DNA of 64,000 nt from Azorinus chamasolen (GCA_963576725.1 OY755241.1:79348003-79412002), one strand, 5' to 3'; shown: positions 41,192 through 51,930, counted from the first letter of the stretch. Numbers and translations: made by a program. The notes: generated by a model from the letters alone, not told the origin.

Positions 41192-41253
41192 ATGTGTGTG
41201 TGTGTGTGTGTGGGTGGGGGGGGGGGTGGGGGGGGGGGTGGGGGGGGGGGGGT
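41192..41253 (+). repeat. (TG)n followed by long G runs
   Basis: GTGTGTGTGTGTGTGTG then G tracts of about 10, 10 and 12 separated by single T. A strong candidate for a four-stranded G structure and for assembly or sequencing error. Confidence 0.95.
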
Positions 41254-41287
41254 ATTCGTTAGCCTTTGGCTTACAGTTCTAGTTATA

Positions 41288-41432
41288 GAAAAGGAGAGAT
41301 TTAGAATTGTGTAGTCTTGAAACCATTGTGATCAATAGAGCATTTGCTTAAAATGCTTATCACAATGGTTTAAAAATGTCAATTTTAATTTATGGAGGCG
41401 CAAAAATGCGTCACTAGGGGGTATTGTGTTAA
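41288..41432 (-). mobile_element. T2 MITE remnant
   Basis: GAGATTTAGAATTGTGTAGT, hairpin CATTGTGATCAATAGAGC / GCTTATCACAATGG, ending GTATTGTGTTAA. Confidence 0.7.
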
Positions 41433-41794
41433 TGATATATCTTCCCTCTTTCGGGCAAATTTATGATGAACTTTGTAAACAGTTTGTATCCATATGAGAT
41501 ACTGAGTAACAAGGCATCTTGTAAAGATTTAGGCAGTTGTGTAAGAAATATTGAAATCATGAATATTAATTAGATTAATTACATGATTACACAGGGATAC
41601 AAGAACGTTTGGCCATGGCAGAAACTGTAGAACAATATCTACATGTATATTATTATAACATAAGCAAACAGAGAAGACCCTCTTACATGTTTGCTTATGA
41701 AACTATTATAGATCTGACATTGCAGCTTCTACCAATACAGAAACATCGTGTCCATTTCAGCTAATGGATATTCATGATTTCATTAAAAGATAAC
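41433..41794. repeat. M6 trace and a palindromic T4 pair
   Basis: 41460-41510 shows an M6-like GTAAACAGTTTGTATCC. 41535-41790 is two T4 right arms facing each other across a minimal hairpin (AAGCAAACAGAG ... TGTTTGCTTATGAAA). Confidence 0.6.
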
Positions 41795-42218
41795 TTTTTT
41801 AATTCCTTTGCAAACAGTTTAGACCCAGATCTGACTACTCCTACAGGAACTAAAGATCTGCTCTGTTTGCTTATGAAATGGTATAAATATGAGACTGCAA
41901 TTTATACCATGGCTTAACCCTTTCCCTCATATAAATGGAATTTCATGCCTTTGCAAACAGAGTAGACCCAGATTAGACGGCTCCTATAGGAGCCGTCTGA
42001 TCAGGGTCTGCCCTGTTTGCTGATGGAATTTGTTAGACCTTGCAAATAACTATTTTGTCCATGAATATTCAGTAGAAATTGAAATTTGGAATAAACATAG
42101 AGCAGGGAAAGGTTAAATAACACCCTATTCATTTGCCATTGTAAAAAAATAATCTAAATGTAATTGATATTCATGACGTCATTATTTTTATATGAATATT
42201 TATGTAGTAAAGTGTTAA
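41795..42218 (+). mobile_element. T4 MITE hosting a T1 MITE
   Basis: Hairpin and arm to ACCATGGC (41913), T1, then ATAACACCCTATTC ... GTAAAGTGTTAA. The T4 at 16916 has CATGGCTTAAACATTT at the matching place, showing the TTAA target. Confidence 0.85.
41914..42116 (+). mobile_element. T1 MITE nested in T4
   Basis: TTAACCCTTTCCCTCATATA to AGCAGGGAAAGGTTAA with hairpin centre GGCTCCTATAGGAGCC. The right arm has a ~45-bp deletion. Confidence 0.88.
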
Positions 42219-43132
42219 ACATGTATGAGTGCTGAATTTTAATATTTTGTTTCTTGTTGTTAGGGCATGTTAGTGCCCTTTAGTAATCACCCTGTCCGTC
42301 CATCCGTCACGGTGCTCATTTTTATGTCCGCTCTCTAACACAAATTGTTTTCACCAGATCTTCACCAAGTTTGTTGAAAGTATGTGTAGGTATGAAATCT
42401 AAGTCAATTGATCCTGAAAGTAGGCGATCCTTAGAAAGCGAAAGAAGCAATGTGAAAAAGGAAAATTGCAGACTCGGTTTTATGGCTGTTAATGAGCAGT
42501 TATTAAACATGCAGCACTACTCACCTCCCCTAGCACCAGCTTCAGTGGTTTTCAATTTTCATAACTAAAAGAACTGAAACTGACGATACTGAAGTACGAG
42601 AAAATATAACAACACTGAGATTGAAATGCGGGACAAAGTTCATTAACCAGCCTAAGCGCCCCAAGATCTCAAGATTATTGCCCTTGAATAACATAAAAAT
42701 CAACGAAATCAGCCACGTCTGCTCTGTAGATTGAGCAGTTTCTATCTGGTTGTCACCTAACTTGTTGAATATGTTGGTGGTAATAATATCTCGGCCATGT
42801 TCGATAACCTGCCAGATTGACCTGGGCAGTTCTTGATTATGACCCTTGAAACTAATAAAACAATTGGCCAAATCAGCCTGGTCTGCACTCGATGTTCGGC
42901 AGTTTCTATCTCATCCTCTCTGAAATTGGTGAAATTGTTTGTGGTAATAATATCTCTGCCAAGCTCAATAATCTGCCAAATCGACCTGGGCACTTCTGGA
43001 GTATTGCTCGTTAACAACATAAATTGACAAATTTAGCCACTCTCTAATGCGAAAAGTTATCTGATCTTCAACAAGCTGTATGTTAAACATACTATCTGCA
43101 ATATTAGTCAAATTGGATAATGAAACATTCAT

Positions 43133-43350
43133 TTAACACATTTATTCGTATTGACGCCATTGTAAAGGTCACCTTCTGAAACCATTGTGATAAATAGAGC
43201 ATTTGTTCCATAGGAGCAAATGCTCTATTTATCACAATGGTTCCAAAACTACAAAATTCTAAAATGTCCTTTCCTCTAGTAAATGCTCATTTTAGGTAGA
43301 ATTATTTGAAGAAGTAGAATCTAAAAATAGCTTCTGAGGAAATGGGTGAA
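43133..43350 (+). mobile_element. T2 MITE
   Basis: TTAACACATTTATTCG to GAGGAAATGGGTGAA; long hairpin nearly intact. Confidence 0.85.
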
Positions 43351-43424
43351 AAGTTCTGAGCACGTATCTGAATTAGGCTGTAAGTACTTCAATGGTTATC
43401 CAGGAACGATGTCTGCTCTCTCAC

Positions 43425-43643
43425 TTAACCCATTCCCTTATATCTACGCCTCTGTAAAAGTCACTTTGTGAAACCATTGTGATAAATAGAGCATTTGCTC
43501 CTTCAGAAGCAAATGCTCTATTTATCACAATGGTTTCAAACTACATAATTCTAAAAAAATCCTTTTCTCTAGTAAATGTTCCTTTTCGGTAAATTTATTC
43601 AAAGATGTTGTATCTAAAAATAGCCTATGAGGTGATGGGTTAA
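43425..43643 (+). mobile_element. T2 MITE
   Basis: TTAACCCATTCCCTTATATC to GGTGATGGGTTAA; hairpin centre TGCTCCTTCAGAAGCA. Confidence 0.88.
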
Positions 43644-43924
43644 CCATTTCAGAACCAATCTTGATTGTTCTTGGGGATACTAACCATAAGATCTAGGGCG
43701 AGTTCATAATAATGTGCCAAATTTACAAATTATGGGCATTTTCTAACGTAAATAACAAATTCTACATAAATATTTGCCATGCAGTTTCCCCTCTGGCACA
43801 TTAGCCTCTCTGAAAGCATTATATGGGGACCTTACTGACTTTCTGGTCAGTGTTCTAGTTTGAATATGTATATACATGTATATTTAAATCAGTTGAACCA
43901 TTATTCTGTGAAGCTTTCACTGCC

Positions 43925-44310
43925 ATAGATGAATCTGATGAGATATGCAAAGAGTTTTGATCTAGATGAGACGCCGAGTAACCTGGTGCCATTCCTGGAT
44001 CCAAACTGTTTGACACTTGAATTATTTATGAAAAGAAAATTTAAAACTATTGCACAAAATCAATAAAATGAAAAATGGAAAGGGTTTGTCACTAAGGTGG
44101 GACCTGTAAAATCAGATCTATATACTTCCTAAAGCAAACAGAGTAGACCTTGATCAGATGGCTCCTACAGGAGCCATCTGATCTGGATCTGCTCTGTTTT
44201 GAAATGAACAAAAAAGGTTTTGTTAAAGGAAATGGATACAAATAGTGAAGACCCATATCAAACTGCTCCTTCAGCAGTTATTTGATCTGGGTCTACTCTG
44301 TTTGACCATC
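43925..44310. repeat. M6 and T4 remnants
   Basis: 43925-44020 M6 (GCAAAGAGTTTTGATCTAG ... GGATCCAAACTGTTTGAC). 44075-44232 T4 minus copy with hairpin centre GGCTCCTACAGGAGCC. 44235-44310 a further hairpin fragment. Confidence 0.65.
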
Positions 44311-44539
44311 TTTGTCGGTCTGGATAAGCTGTTACATACATGTATATGGTAAATAAATTGGATCAAAACACTATTTTCCCTCATGTTTGACCCATGTTTG
44401 TTACAGGATAATGGTTGTAAAACTAAAAGGGGAGAAGGATATTATCTGGAGAATTTTTTTTTTTTTAAACCTAAACTGTGTTTTGTTGATTTTTAGCATA
44501 TTGTGCATTGCTTTCATTCTGCATTGAGCAATGTTTAGT

Positions 44540-45066
44540 TTTGGCGTTTTCGACCGTCCATGCGTCCGTTCGTCCTTGCACCTCGGAACGATATATCAGA
44601 AACGTCGTGTAAATGTTAAGTACCATGCATAACAGAATGTGCGCCTGCACATTGACATTGGAACACCAAACTCATAGCCCTTTGTTTGCCAAAAGGTAAC
44701 GTTCTTGCGTGTCCGGAGACATTTCTCAAAAATTGTACGGAGTTTTTCTTTCAAACTGTGCAAATGTTAAGTAGCATAAGGACATGCGGCTCTGCAAACA
44801 TTATTCAAATTGACTCTGGAACACCAGAATTATGGCTCTTTGTTTGCGAAAAATATAACAGTTTTGTCTTCTTGGAGCCAAACGTATGGAAACTATATCT
44901 GGGGTATTGGAAGACCAAAGTTTTTTTTGTGGAAGAACAACACTTTTTCGCCCCTCTGGTCAATAAGACAGTTAACTACTGAGGCCAGCACTAGTTTGGC
45001 GGGGGATATCAATACTGAGGCCAGCACTAGTTTGGCGGGGGATATCAATTCAGCGAATTTACATGC
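44540..45066 (+). mobile_element. HINE-I element
   Basis: GTTTTGGCGTTTTCGACCGT, CATGCGTCCGTTCGTCC, then two ~165-bp monomers (GTAAATGTTAAGTACCAT, GAACACCAAACTCATAGCCC). A 36-bp unit (GAGGCCAGCACTAGTTTGGC) is doubled at 44979-45050. 44311-44539 has no recognised feature. Confidence 0.65.
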
Positions 45067-45067
45067 T

Positions 45068-45660
45068 TAACCCGTTTCTTGCTGAATGTTCGAAGCGGAT
45101 AGTCCATCTTTTTTAAAAGTAAAGTTCATTTAGGATGAAAGTGTATTTCGGGAGAGGAGTTTTGAATGACAAACAGTACAGATCCTGATCAGAGTGCTCC
45201 TCTATGAACCATGTGAGCTGGTCGTCACTGTTTGCAAAAAACAGCCAACTCAGTATTATCCCATTACCTCATAGGATTTTTTTTATATCCAGCCTCTTTG
45301 AATAAATCTAAAGAAAATGAACATTTTAACATTGTGTAGTGTTGATACCATTTTGATAAATTGTGATAAATATTCATCAAAAATGGTTTCAAAATGTGAC
45401 TTTTACAGAGGTGTCAATATGAGGGAATGGGTTAACTCTTCTCTTCATAAATGCGCCTTTCTCTGCCTTTGCAAACAGAGTAGACGCAGATCCTGTAGGA
45501 GCCAAATAACCTGGGTCTACTCCGTTTGCTTATGATATAGTATAGATATGCTTCCACATTTCCTGCCATGGCCAATATCCCTGTATCTATGTATTATTAT
45601 AACAATAAATTTAATATTCACGATGCCATTGTTTCAGTAAACCCTTTAACTGTTCAATAT
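45068..45660. mobile_element. M6-like, T2 and T4 MITEs in a row
   Basis: 45068-45240 TTAACCCGTTTCTTGCTGAA with hairpin GACAAACAGTACAGATCC. 45256-45435 T2 minus copy with a reduced hairpin. 45432-45660 T4 plus copy sharing the T2's right TTAA. Confidence 0.7.
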
Positions 45661-45960
45661 TCCTGTAAGAAATAATGCTAGGTTTGTGCAAATTTTCAGC
45701 CTTCTATGTGTACCGGATGATGAGGGGTGTTCAAACATTCTTTGCATTGTCGTCTTTTACTAGCGCATATGGCTGTATATATTTAACTTATTAAAAATAG
45801 AAACGCATGGTATTCATTAATTATCTGCGTCATTAATTATGTGTGTCACAAAGGTTCTGCGGTGTTCGTGTGTCCATACGAGCTCAGAAACCTTATTTTT
45901 ATATAAAAAATTGTTTTTTTCGTTCATTCTTTGTCCAATCACTCTGTATGCTGAGGTCCA
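45661..45960. other. Nothing recognised
   Basis: Intergenic, with a 12-bp doubled TTAATTATCTGCG-like motif near 45818-45840. Confidence 0.4.
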
Positions 45961-46614
45961 GTTAAAGGGACACACCGAAAAACATATTTTTCAGTGGAAA
46001 ATATTTTCGTCCATTAATCATCAATAACTTTTTTATCTGATGTGATAACTCAATTCTAACTTCAGATCTGCACTCAGCATACCGAAATACATACTATATG
46101 TATATTTGAACAAAATCGGAGACAATTATTATTTTTAAAAAATCGTCCAAAAATCATTAATAACTTTTTTTATCCGGCGTGATAACTCAATTCTGACTTC
46201 AGATCTGCACTCAGCATACCAAAATACATAACATATATGAATTTGAATAAAATCGGAGACAAAAAGTGTTTTTTCGAGAAAAAAACGCTAAGAGGTTAGT
46301 TCGACCGTTTCTTTCCGAAAAAATATTTTTTGTCTCCGATTTTGTTCAAATTCGCATATATTTTGTATTTTGGTATGCTGAGTGCAGACCTGAAGTCAGA
46401 ATTGAGTTATCATACCAGATAAAAAAGTTATTGGTGATTAATGGACGAAAAAAAAGTTTTTTAATTTATTTTCTCAGATTTTGTTCAAATTCACATATTT
46501 AATGTATTTCGGCACGCTGCGTACAGATCTGAAGTCAGAATTGAGTTATCACGCCAGATAAAAATGTTATTGATGATTGATGGACGAACAAAATTCCCGG
46601 TGTGTCCCTTTAAC
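45961..46614. mobile_element. 654-bp foldback element flanked by TTAA
   Basis: TTAA-AGGGACACACCG at the left is mirrored by CGGTGTGTCCCT-TTAA at the right. The two ~300-bp arms are inverted copies of each other, and each arm itself holds two tandem ~150-bp units (AACTTTTTTATC(T/C)G, GATAACTCAATTCT, GATCTGCACTCAGCATAC, AAAATCGGAGACAA). The loop is around TTTCGAGAAAAAAACGC. TTAA flanks suggest piggyBac- or Kolobok-type mobilisation. The open frame at 46266-46502 lies in one arm. Confidence 0.85.
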
Positions 46615-46679
46615 TAGGTTCATGCATGTATTATGGGAGTTACGTACCTTTGAAATGAGCAAAAAATATGAAGGAAAGG

Positions 46680-46950
46680 TGACAACTTGTTACATCTTGC
46701 TATATGGAGGTTCTACAGCTTTCTGTATAGAGGCTCTATAGCCTGCTTTATAGATGTTCTACAGCTTGCTATATAATGGTTCTACAGCTTACTATATAGA
46801 AGTTAACACAGCTAGCTGTATAGCTGCTCTACAACTTGCTATATAGAGGTTCTATAGCTTGCTATATAGAGGTTCTACCGGTTGCTTCATGGAGGCTCTC
46901 CAGCTTGCTATTTAGAGGTTTTACAGCTTGCTATATGGAGGCTCTCACAA
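46680..46950 (+). repeat. ~23-bp minisatellite
   Basis: About eleven diverged units of CTTGCTATATAGAGGTTCTA + CAG. Confidence 0.9.
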
Positions 46951-47468
46951 GTCACAAGGGATTATTTCTATTAACTGTTAAGATTTTTAGCTCACCAGAG
47001 CACAAAGTGCTCAGGGTGAGCTTTTGTGATCGCCTGATGTCTGTCGTCTGTCAGCGTTTTTGTGCGTCGTGTGGTGTGCGTCGTTAACAATTTGAACCTT
47101 TAAAAGTCTTCTCCTCTGAATCTACAGGGTTCTCAGCTTTCATCTTTGGCACATAGCATCACCTATAGGTCCTCTACAAAGTTATATAAATTATGTCCCT
47201 GGAGCCAAAATTGGCCCTGCCACGGTCCCAGGGGTGGCCAGTTTTCTCTAGCTGACTGTTGTTTTCTGTACAAGTAGCAGAATGCTGGGTTCACTTAGGT
47301 TAGGCATGGGGAAAACTTTAAAAATCTTCTTGTCAAAAGCTACATGTCACAGAGCTTAGATATTTGGTGTATAGCTTTACTTAGTATACCTTGTTAAAAT
47401 TGGTAAATATCATAGTTCTGAGGTTAAAATTGGCCCTGCCCTGTTGGTTATACTTTAAAATAGACTTT

Positions 47469-47776
47469 TACGCTATAAAGTGAGTGAGTGAGTTGGGTTT
47501 TACGTCCGACCAACAGTATTTCAGTTATTTGCAGACGGCACCCGCATGAGACAAGTTATAGCTCTGCCTCACTGGAATACTCCTGCCGCAGGTACATGGC
47601 AAGGGCACCCCACCCAGTCACATTATCCTGACACCGGGCCGTCCAGTCCTAGAACTACACCTTTATTGTCGAGCGTAGACAGGGTAGCTACTAGTACCAA
47701 CTTTTAAAGACTTTTGGTCGGTCGCGGCCGGGGATCGAACCCCCGACCTTCCGTACCGCAGGCCGACGCTATAAAG
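47469..47776 (-). mobile_element. 5'-truncated tRNA-derived SINE with 11-bp target duplication
   Basis: The minus strand reads tRNA-like GGCCTGCGGTACGGAAGGTC then box B GGGTTCGATCCCCG, a conserved body (CCCGGTGTCAGGATAATGTG, CTGCGGCAGGAGTATTCC), and a tail of CTCACTCACTCAC repeats. ACGCTATAAAG is present on both sides (47469-47479 and 47766-47776). Confidence 0.8.
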
Positions 47777-47900
47777 GTTCCCCTGAGCTAAAAGGAACCC
47801 AGGTACTCAGTCTGTCTTACGTAATCAAAGGTCAAGTTCCTGGTCAAAACTCCCTAAAGTTGTCTGCTTCAGAATTAGTGTCTGTTTGTTCACACTGTTT

Positions 47901-48111
47901 TTAACCCATTCCCTCATAGGCTATTTTCAGATCCTACCTCTTTGAATAAATCTACTGATAAGGAGAAAAGAGAAAAGAGAAATGGAAAATTTCAGAATTG
48001 TGTAGATTTGAAACCATTGTGATAAATAGAAATGCTCTATTTATCACAATGGTTTCATAAAGTGACTATTACAGAGACGTAGAAAGGCGTTTTTATGGAG
48101 GAAAGGGTTAA
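47901..48111 (-). mobile_element. T2 MITE, hairpin centre deleted
   Basis: TTAACCCATTCCCTCATAGG to GGAGGAAAGGGTTAA with hairpin GTGATAAATAGAAATGCTCT. Confidence 0.85.
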
Positions 48112-48493
48112 TGCATATCAATCTTACAATTAACTCATGTACAAACCACATATGAAGTTACATACAGGTATGCATCAGATCAGAATCCAAACTGTCTGCT
48201 AATTTTAGTCCAAGACATGCTAAGAAATAAAGCCCCACCCCAGGGGTGGCCAGTTTTCTATAGAACATAGTGAAAACTTTGAAAATCTTCTCCTGATTGT
48301 CTGGTGAACGATATCAGGGCCATCATGACCCTCTTGTTTATGTCAATAAACCATCTTCTAATTAATTAAACTGGTTTATCAAAAACAAATTATAAATTTT
48401 CTGAATCGATACATCTTAACCAGTTCCTTTAACATTACCTATGAATAGCTATTGACAGACAACTTTCTGGTGAATACTTGACATTACAGGTTT

Positions 48494-48679
48494 TTACCTG
48501 TCACTGGAAATCCGTTGTTTCAATAACTGGACATGTTTAATGCTTTTCAGAAGGTTCTTAATATATGCTACGCAGTCGCGTTTTCGGTAATTCATTTGTT
48601 TGGAACAAGGTTTACACAAGGTTCCCTCGTCCGAAGTTACATTCAGTTTCATGAAATCGTCGCCCCCCAAGTTTCTCAT
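48494..48679 (-). pseudogene. Zinc-finger-like transposase N-terminal remnant
   Basis: A 61-codon frame reads ...LNVTSDEGTLCKPCSKQMNY and KHVQLLKQR. C-x2-C followed about 24 residues later by KH resembles a BED-type finger of hAT transposases, but the first zinc-binding His appears replaced (VAYIKNL). It ends at an apparent splice donor (AGTGACAG|GTAAAAAC). Position directly inside the right terminal repeat fits an element whose transposase began here. Confidence 0.5.
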
Positions 48680-48763
48680 CGGATTTACATCGATCTCAAA
48701 AACGGCCCTGAGTGAAACGAAATCCGCGGAATTCCGCGAATCCGCGGAAAATTCTCACCCCTG

Positions 48764-49217
48764 CAAGTGGACGTTTGTGTTTATATGATTGTTGCGACAA
48801 GTGGATGTTTGTGTTTATATGAGTGTTGCGACAAGTGGACGTTTGTGTTTATATGAGTGTTGCGACAAGTGGACGTTTGTGTTTATATGAGTGTTGCGAC
48901 AAGTGGACCTTTGTGTTTATATGAGTGTTGCGACAAGTGGACGTTTGTGTTTATATGAGTGTTGCGACAAGTGGACGGCTGTGTTTATATGAGTGTTGCG
49001 ACAAGTGGACGTTTGTGTTTATATGAGAGTTGCGACAAGTGGACATTTGTGTTTATATGAGTGTTGCGACAAGTGGACCTTTGTGTTTATATGAGTGTTG
49101 CGACAAGTGGACGTTTGTGTTTATATGAGTGTTGCGACAAGTGGACGGCTGTGTTTATATGAGTGTTGCGACAAGTGGACGTTTGTGTTTATATGAGTGT
49201 TCCGACAAGAGGACGTT
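48764..49217 (+). repeat. 34-bp minisatellite, right part
   Basis: About 13 further copies of the same unit as at 36405-36567 (GTGTTTATATGAGTGTTGCG...), with scattered point changes (GGACGGCT, GGACCTTT variants recurring every few units, hinting at a higher-order repeat). Confidence 0.95.
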
Positions 49218-49666
49218 CGGGTTAGCGAGGCTTAACTGTTTACTACACAGTAATCTTTACCACCACGTGAATAACTGGAGCAAGAAAACACAAACTGACA
49301 TTTTCTCAGTGGACATATTTATTGATTTGTATAATACATGTGGTAGTTGAATACTTAACAATAAAATACATAAAACTATGTAAAAATAGACTCTGTGATT
49401 AAAAGTGTAAACACAAAAATAAGATAATAGTAGCAACTGAAACCATCCCATGGCTAAATAAGAATGAAATCATAATCACAGAAACATCACAGATGAATTG
49501 AAGAAAGACAAAAGGTGAGAATTCCAAGAAAACAAGGTTATAAAGGTTTCACTCCATATCTTGACCATTCCAAAGTAAACCCGATTCTCCAAAATATACC
49601 AAATTTCGCTGCACTAAGCAGCCTGCTACTTTTGAATCAAAGATTCTGACATTTATTGATTAAACA
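49218..49666. other. Nothing recognised
   Basis: AT-rich sequence without a repeat match. It has an untranslated-region look (AATAAA on the minus strand near 49317, and on the plus strand near 49361), but no exon could be attached. Confidence 0.35.
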
Positions 49667-50116
49667 ATTTACCTAATGAATATTCATGTATGAGTATTAA
49701 CCCTTCTCTTGCTGAATTTTAAAATACATTTCTCCTTCTTTACCCATGCCCTGTTGTATAATTACATATATCTTCACTGTGTACAAGTATTTCGCTGTGC
49801 AATCACTGCTGTGGAGTGCACTGGTTGCACAATGAAATTTGTAATTAGTGCAGACCCTGATGAGACAGCTCCAGCAGGAGCTGTCTCATCTGGGTCTGCA
49901 CTATTTACAGGTAGGTATATTGACGCGATTAGCAAGAGAAGGGTTAATTAGATGATTTTTATGACACTGTCAAAAAGGGAATTTAACTATGGTAGAAATT
50001 ACAATCAGATCTATAGTATTCCAAGAGCAGACCCTAATCAGACAGCTCCTACAGGAGCTGTCTCATCTGGGTCTTGTCTGTTCATAAAAATATGTCTCTT
50101 GTAGGCAAAGGGTTAA
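49667..50116 (-). mobile_element. T4 MITE hosting a T3 MITE
   Basis: ACCTAATGAATATTCATGTA (left), T3, then TTAGATGATTTTTATGACAC, a hairpin with GACAGCTCCTACAGGAGCTG, and CAAAGGGTTAA. Confidence 0.85.
49697..49947 (+). mobile_element. T3 MITE nested in T4
   Basis: TTAACCCTTCTCTTGCTG to AGCAAGAGAAGGGTTAA, complete. Confidence 0.92.
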
Positions 50117-50229
50117 AGAAAATGAATTTCATAGGTTAGCCATTGCATAATACAATGTATAAGTTTCAATATCAATAACTGGATTTATATTATCCATTGA
50201 AAAAGAATTTGGATCTGTATAGTCCCAAA

Positions 50230-50470
50230 AGACATGACATTAAGACCTGCATGGTCCCCATTCTCATGACATAAAGACCTGCATGGTCCCATCCTCATGA
50301 CATAAAAACCTGCATGGTCCCCATCCTCATGACTTAATGACCTGCATGGTCCCCATACTCACAACATTAAGACCTGCATGGTCCCAATCCTCACAACATT
50401 AAGACATGCATGGTCCCCATCTTCATGAAATTAAGATCTGTATGGTCCCCATACTCAAAACATTTGCCAA
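50230..50470 (+). repeat. ~30-bp minisatellite
   Basis: Eight diverged copies of ACATTAAGACCTGCATGGTC + CCCATCCTCATG. Confidence 0.9.
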
Positions 50471-50563
50471 CCATATTCATCAATGCTTTCCATTGGTAAA
50501 CCTGGATGGCAATTATATCACAGTTCTATAGAATATCACTAGGAGCTGATCAGTGCATATATA

Positions 50564-50768
50564 CAGTAGAACACCGCTAATGCGACCACTTAATGAATAG
50601 ACACAGTTGTCTTTATAAGCAGGTGGTTACTTAATGCAGGATGAAAGTTATACAGAAAGCTCCTATAGGAGCTTTCTGTATTATTTTCATCCTGCATTAA
50701 GTTACCACCTACTTCTACCACTTGGAATTATACCTGTTATTGGTGGTCGCATTAGAGGGGTTATACTG
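50564..50768. mobile_element. C5 MITE
   Basis: CAGTAGAACACCGCTAATGC with inverse right end, flanked by TA. Hairpin TACAGAAAGCTCCTATAGGA, framed by CAGGTGGT pairs. Confidence 0.9.
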
Positions 50769-50779
50769 TACCTTGAAAC

Positions 50780-51055
50780 ACTATAGCAAAACCTCTCTAC
50801 AACGGCCATTCAAAAATATAATAATTCAAGTTCTATTAGACAGGTGCCATTTGTTCCCATATTATATAATCCTTTACTCTATAAATAAACCTTTTAACAC
50901 CTTTGCAACAGAGCTGAACCAGATCAGACGGCTCTGGTAGAAGCTGTCTGATCAGAGTCTGCTCTGCTTGCTTATGAACTTATGTAGATCTGATTCTACA
51001 ATTTCTGCCATGACCAAAGTTTCCTGTGACCATGTGCCATTATAAAAAACCTGTG
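50780..51055 (+). repeat. C5 end and T4 MITE
   Basis: 50780-50860 C5 left end (AAAACCTCTCTACAACGGCC). 50864-51055 T4 with hairpin AGACGGCTCTGGTAGAAGCT. Confidence 0.65.
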
Positions 51056-51125
51056 TTTATGAAGGATTTATAACTATGTAAAATGATTTGAGAATCAGAC
51101 AAAGCATCATAAAGCAAAATAACTA

Positions 51126-51235
51126 GCAGACAGTCACCCGGCTCCATGACAATACAAATACAATATCTCCTTTGACTACCAGACAGTTACCTGATTCCAT
51201 GACAATACAAATACAATATCTCCTTTGAAGCATAA
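51126..51235 (+). repeat. 51-bp direct duplication
   Basis: CAGACAGTCACCCGGCTCCA / CAGACAGTTACCTGATTCCA followed in both by TGACAATACAAATACAATAT. Confidence 0.85.
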
Positions 51236-51352
51236 AAAAATCATCCAGCAAGAGTTTGAGCAAACAACATTTTCACAACAGCATAAGTTCTAACCCGGAA
51301 ATCTTCATCGGAACCAGTGCTTCTTCATTCAAGAGACATTACTATTTGAAAT

Positions 51353-51573
51353 TATAGTAAAACCTCTCTTAGACTCTATAACGGCAACGTGAAAGTAAAA
51401 CAGAACGCTCCAATTGGAGCGTTCTGTTTTACTATCACCTTGCTATAAGCAGCCACCTGCCCCTAATACCAACTAATTAACTAATGATTTAGTGGCCGTT
51501 ATAGAGAGGTACTGCCCATAATACCAACTAATTAACTAATGATTTAGTGTCTGTTATAGAGATGTTTTACTGT
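51353..51573. mobile_element. C5 MITE with right arm duplicated
   Basis: TATAGTAAAACCTCTCTTAG to GTTTTACTGTA. Hairpin CAGAACGCTCCAATTGGAGC. The right end (AACTAATTAACTAATGATTT ...) occurs twice. Confidence 0.85.
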
Positions 51574-51682
51574 ACTACATTTGTACAAACTAGTTGACCC
51601 AGCACCACAGATTAGTTCCACTACACCATAGGAAAACAATAACACTCATCCAAGTGAATTGGGTTTTACGACACCACAACAC

Positions 51683-51930
51683 TATCCTTTTCCCTCATAT
51701 AAATGTATTTTCACACATTTGCAAACAGAGTAGACCCAGATCAGACGGCTCCTATAGGAGCCGTCTGAATAGGGTCTGCTCTGTTTGTTAATTGAATTTG
51801 AAAAAATCTGTTTCTTTACTTTCTGAAAGAGCTACAATTTTCCACTTTCCATATTTCGTTATAACTATTTTATCCATGAATATTGAGCAGGTATAGGAAT
51901 TCGGAATAAACATAGAACAGGGAAAGGACT
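51683..51930 (+). mobile_element. T1 MITE
   Basis: CTTTTCCCTCATATAAATG to ACAGGGAAAGG, hairpin centre GGCTCCTATAGGAGCC. Outer TTAA decayed on both sides. Confidence 0.8.

Larger units (their letters stand above)
42262..43865 (+). mobile_element. HINE-H element carrying two T2 MITEs
   Basis: The head GGGCATGTTAGTGCCCTTTA, a CTGTCCGTCCATCCGTC stretch, and three or more ~165-bp monomers (GCCAAATC(A/G)GCC, GTTTCTATCT, GGTGGTAATAATATCTC, GACCTGGGCA). After the T2 insertions the end is CTTTCTGGTCAGTGTTCTAGTTT. Frames on both strands here are monomer read-through. Confidence 0.65.
46985..48341 (+). mobile_element. Pearl-A element interrupted by a SINE and MITEs
   Basis: Head GCTCACCAGAGCACAAAGTG + CTCAGGGT, one standard and one variant monomer to about 47455, then insertions. 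The final monomer and end (CTGATTGTCTGGTGAACGAT ... CCCTCTTGTTT) lie at 48231-48341. An M6 trace at 48130-48215 sits between. Confidence 0.75.
36568..48763. mobile_element. 12.2-kb segment bounded by hAT-like inverted ends
   Basis: The left end CAGGGGTGAGAATGGCC (36568) and the inverse of the right end, CAGGGGTGAGAATTTTCC (ending 48763), share 14 bases. CAAGTG flanks both (36562-36567 and 48764-48769), and the 34-bp minisatellite continues on either side. The right end carries a decayed zinc-finger coding remnant on the minus strand (48494-48679). Most of the interior is later nested repeats listed below. No complete transposase remains. Confidence 0.7.

Noticed and set aside
51594..51791. 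Recurring peptide CKQSRPRSDGSYRSRL in many small frames (also 12013, 54071, 54729)
   Set aside because: It is the T1/T4 hairpin translated; it appears wherever a hairpin happens to be open.
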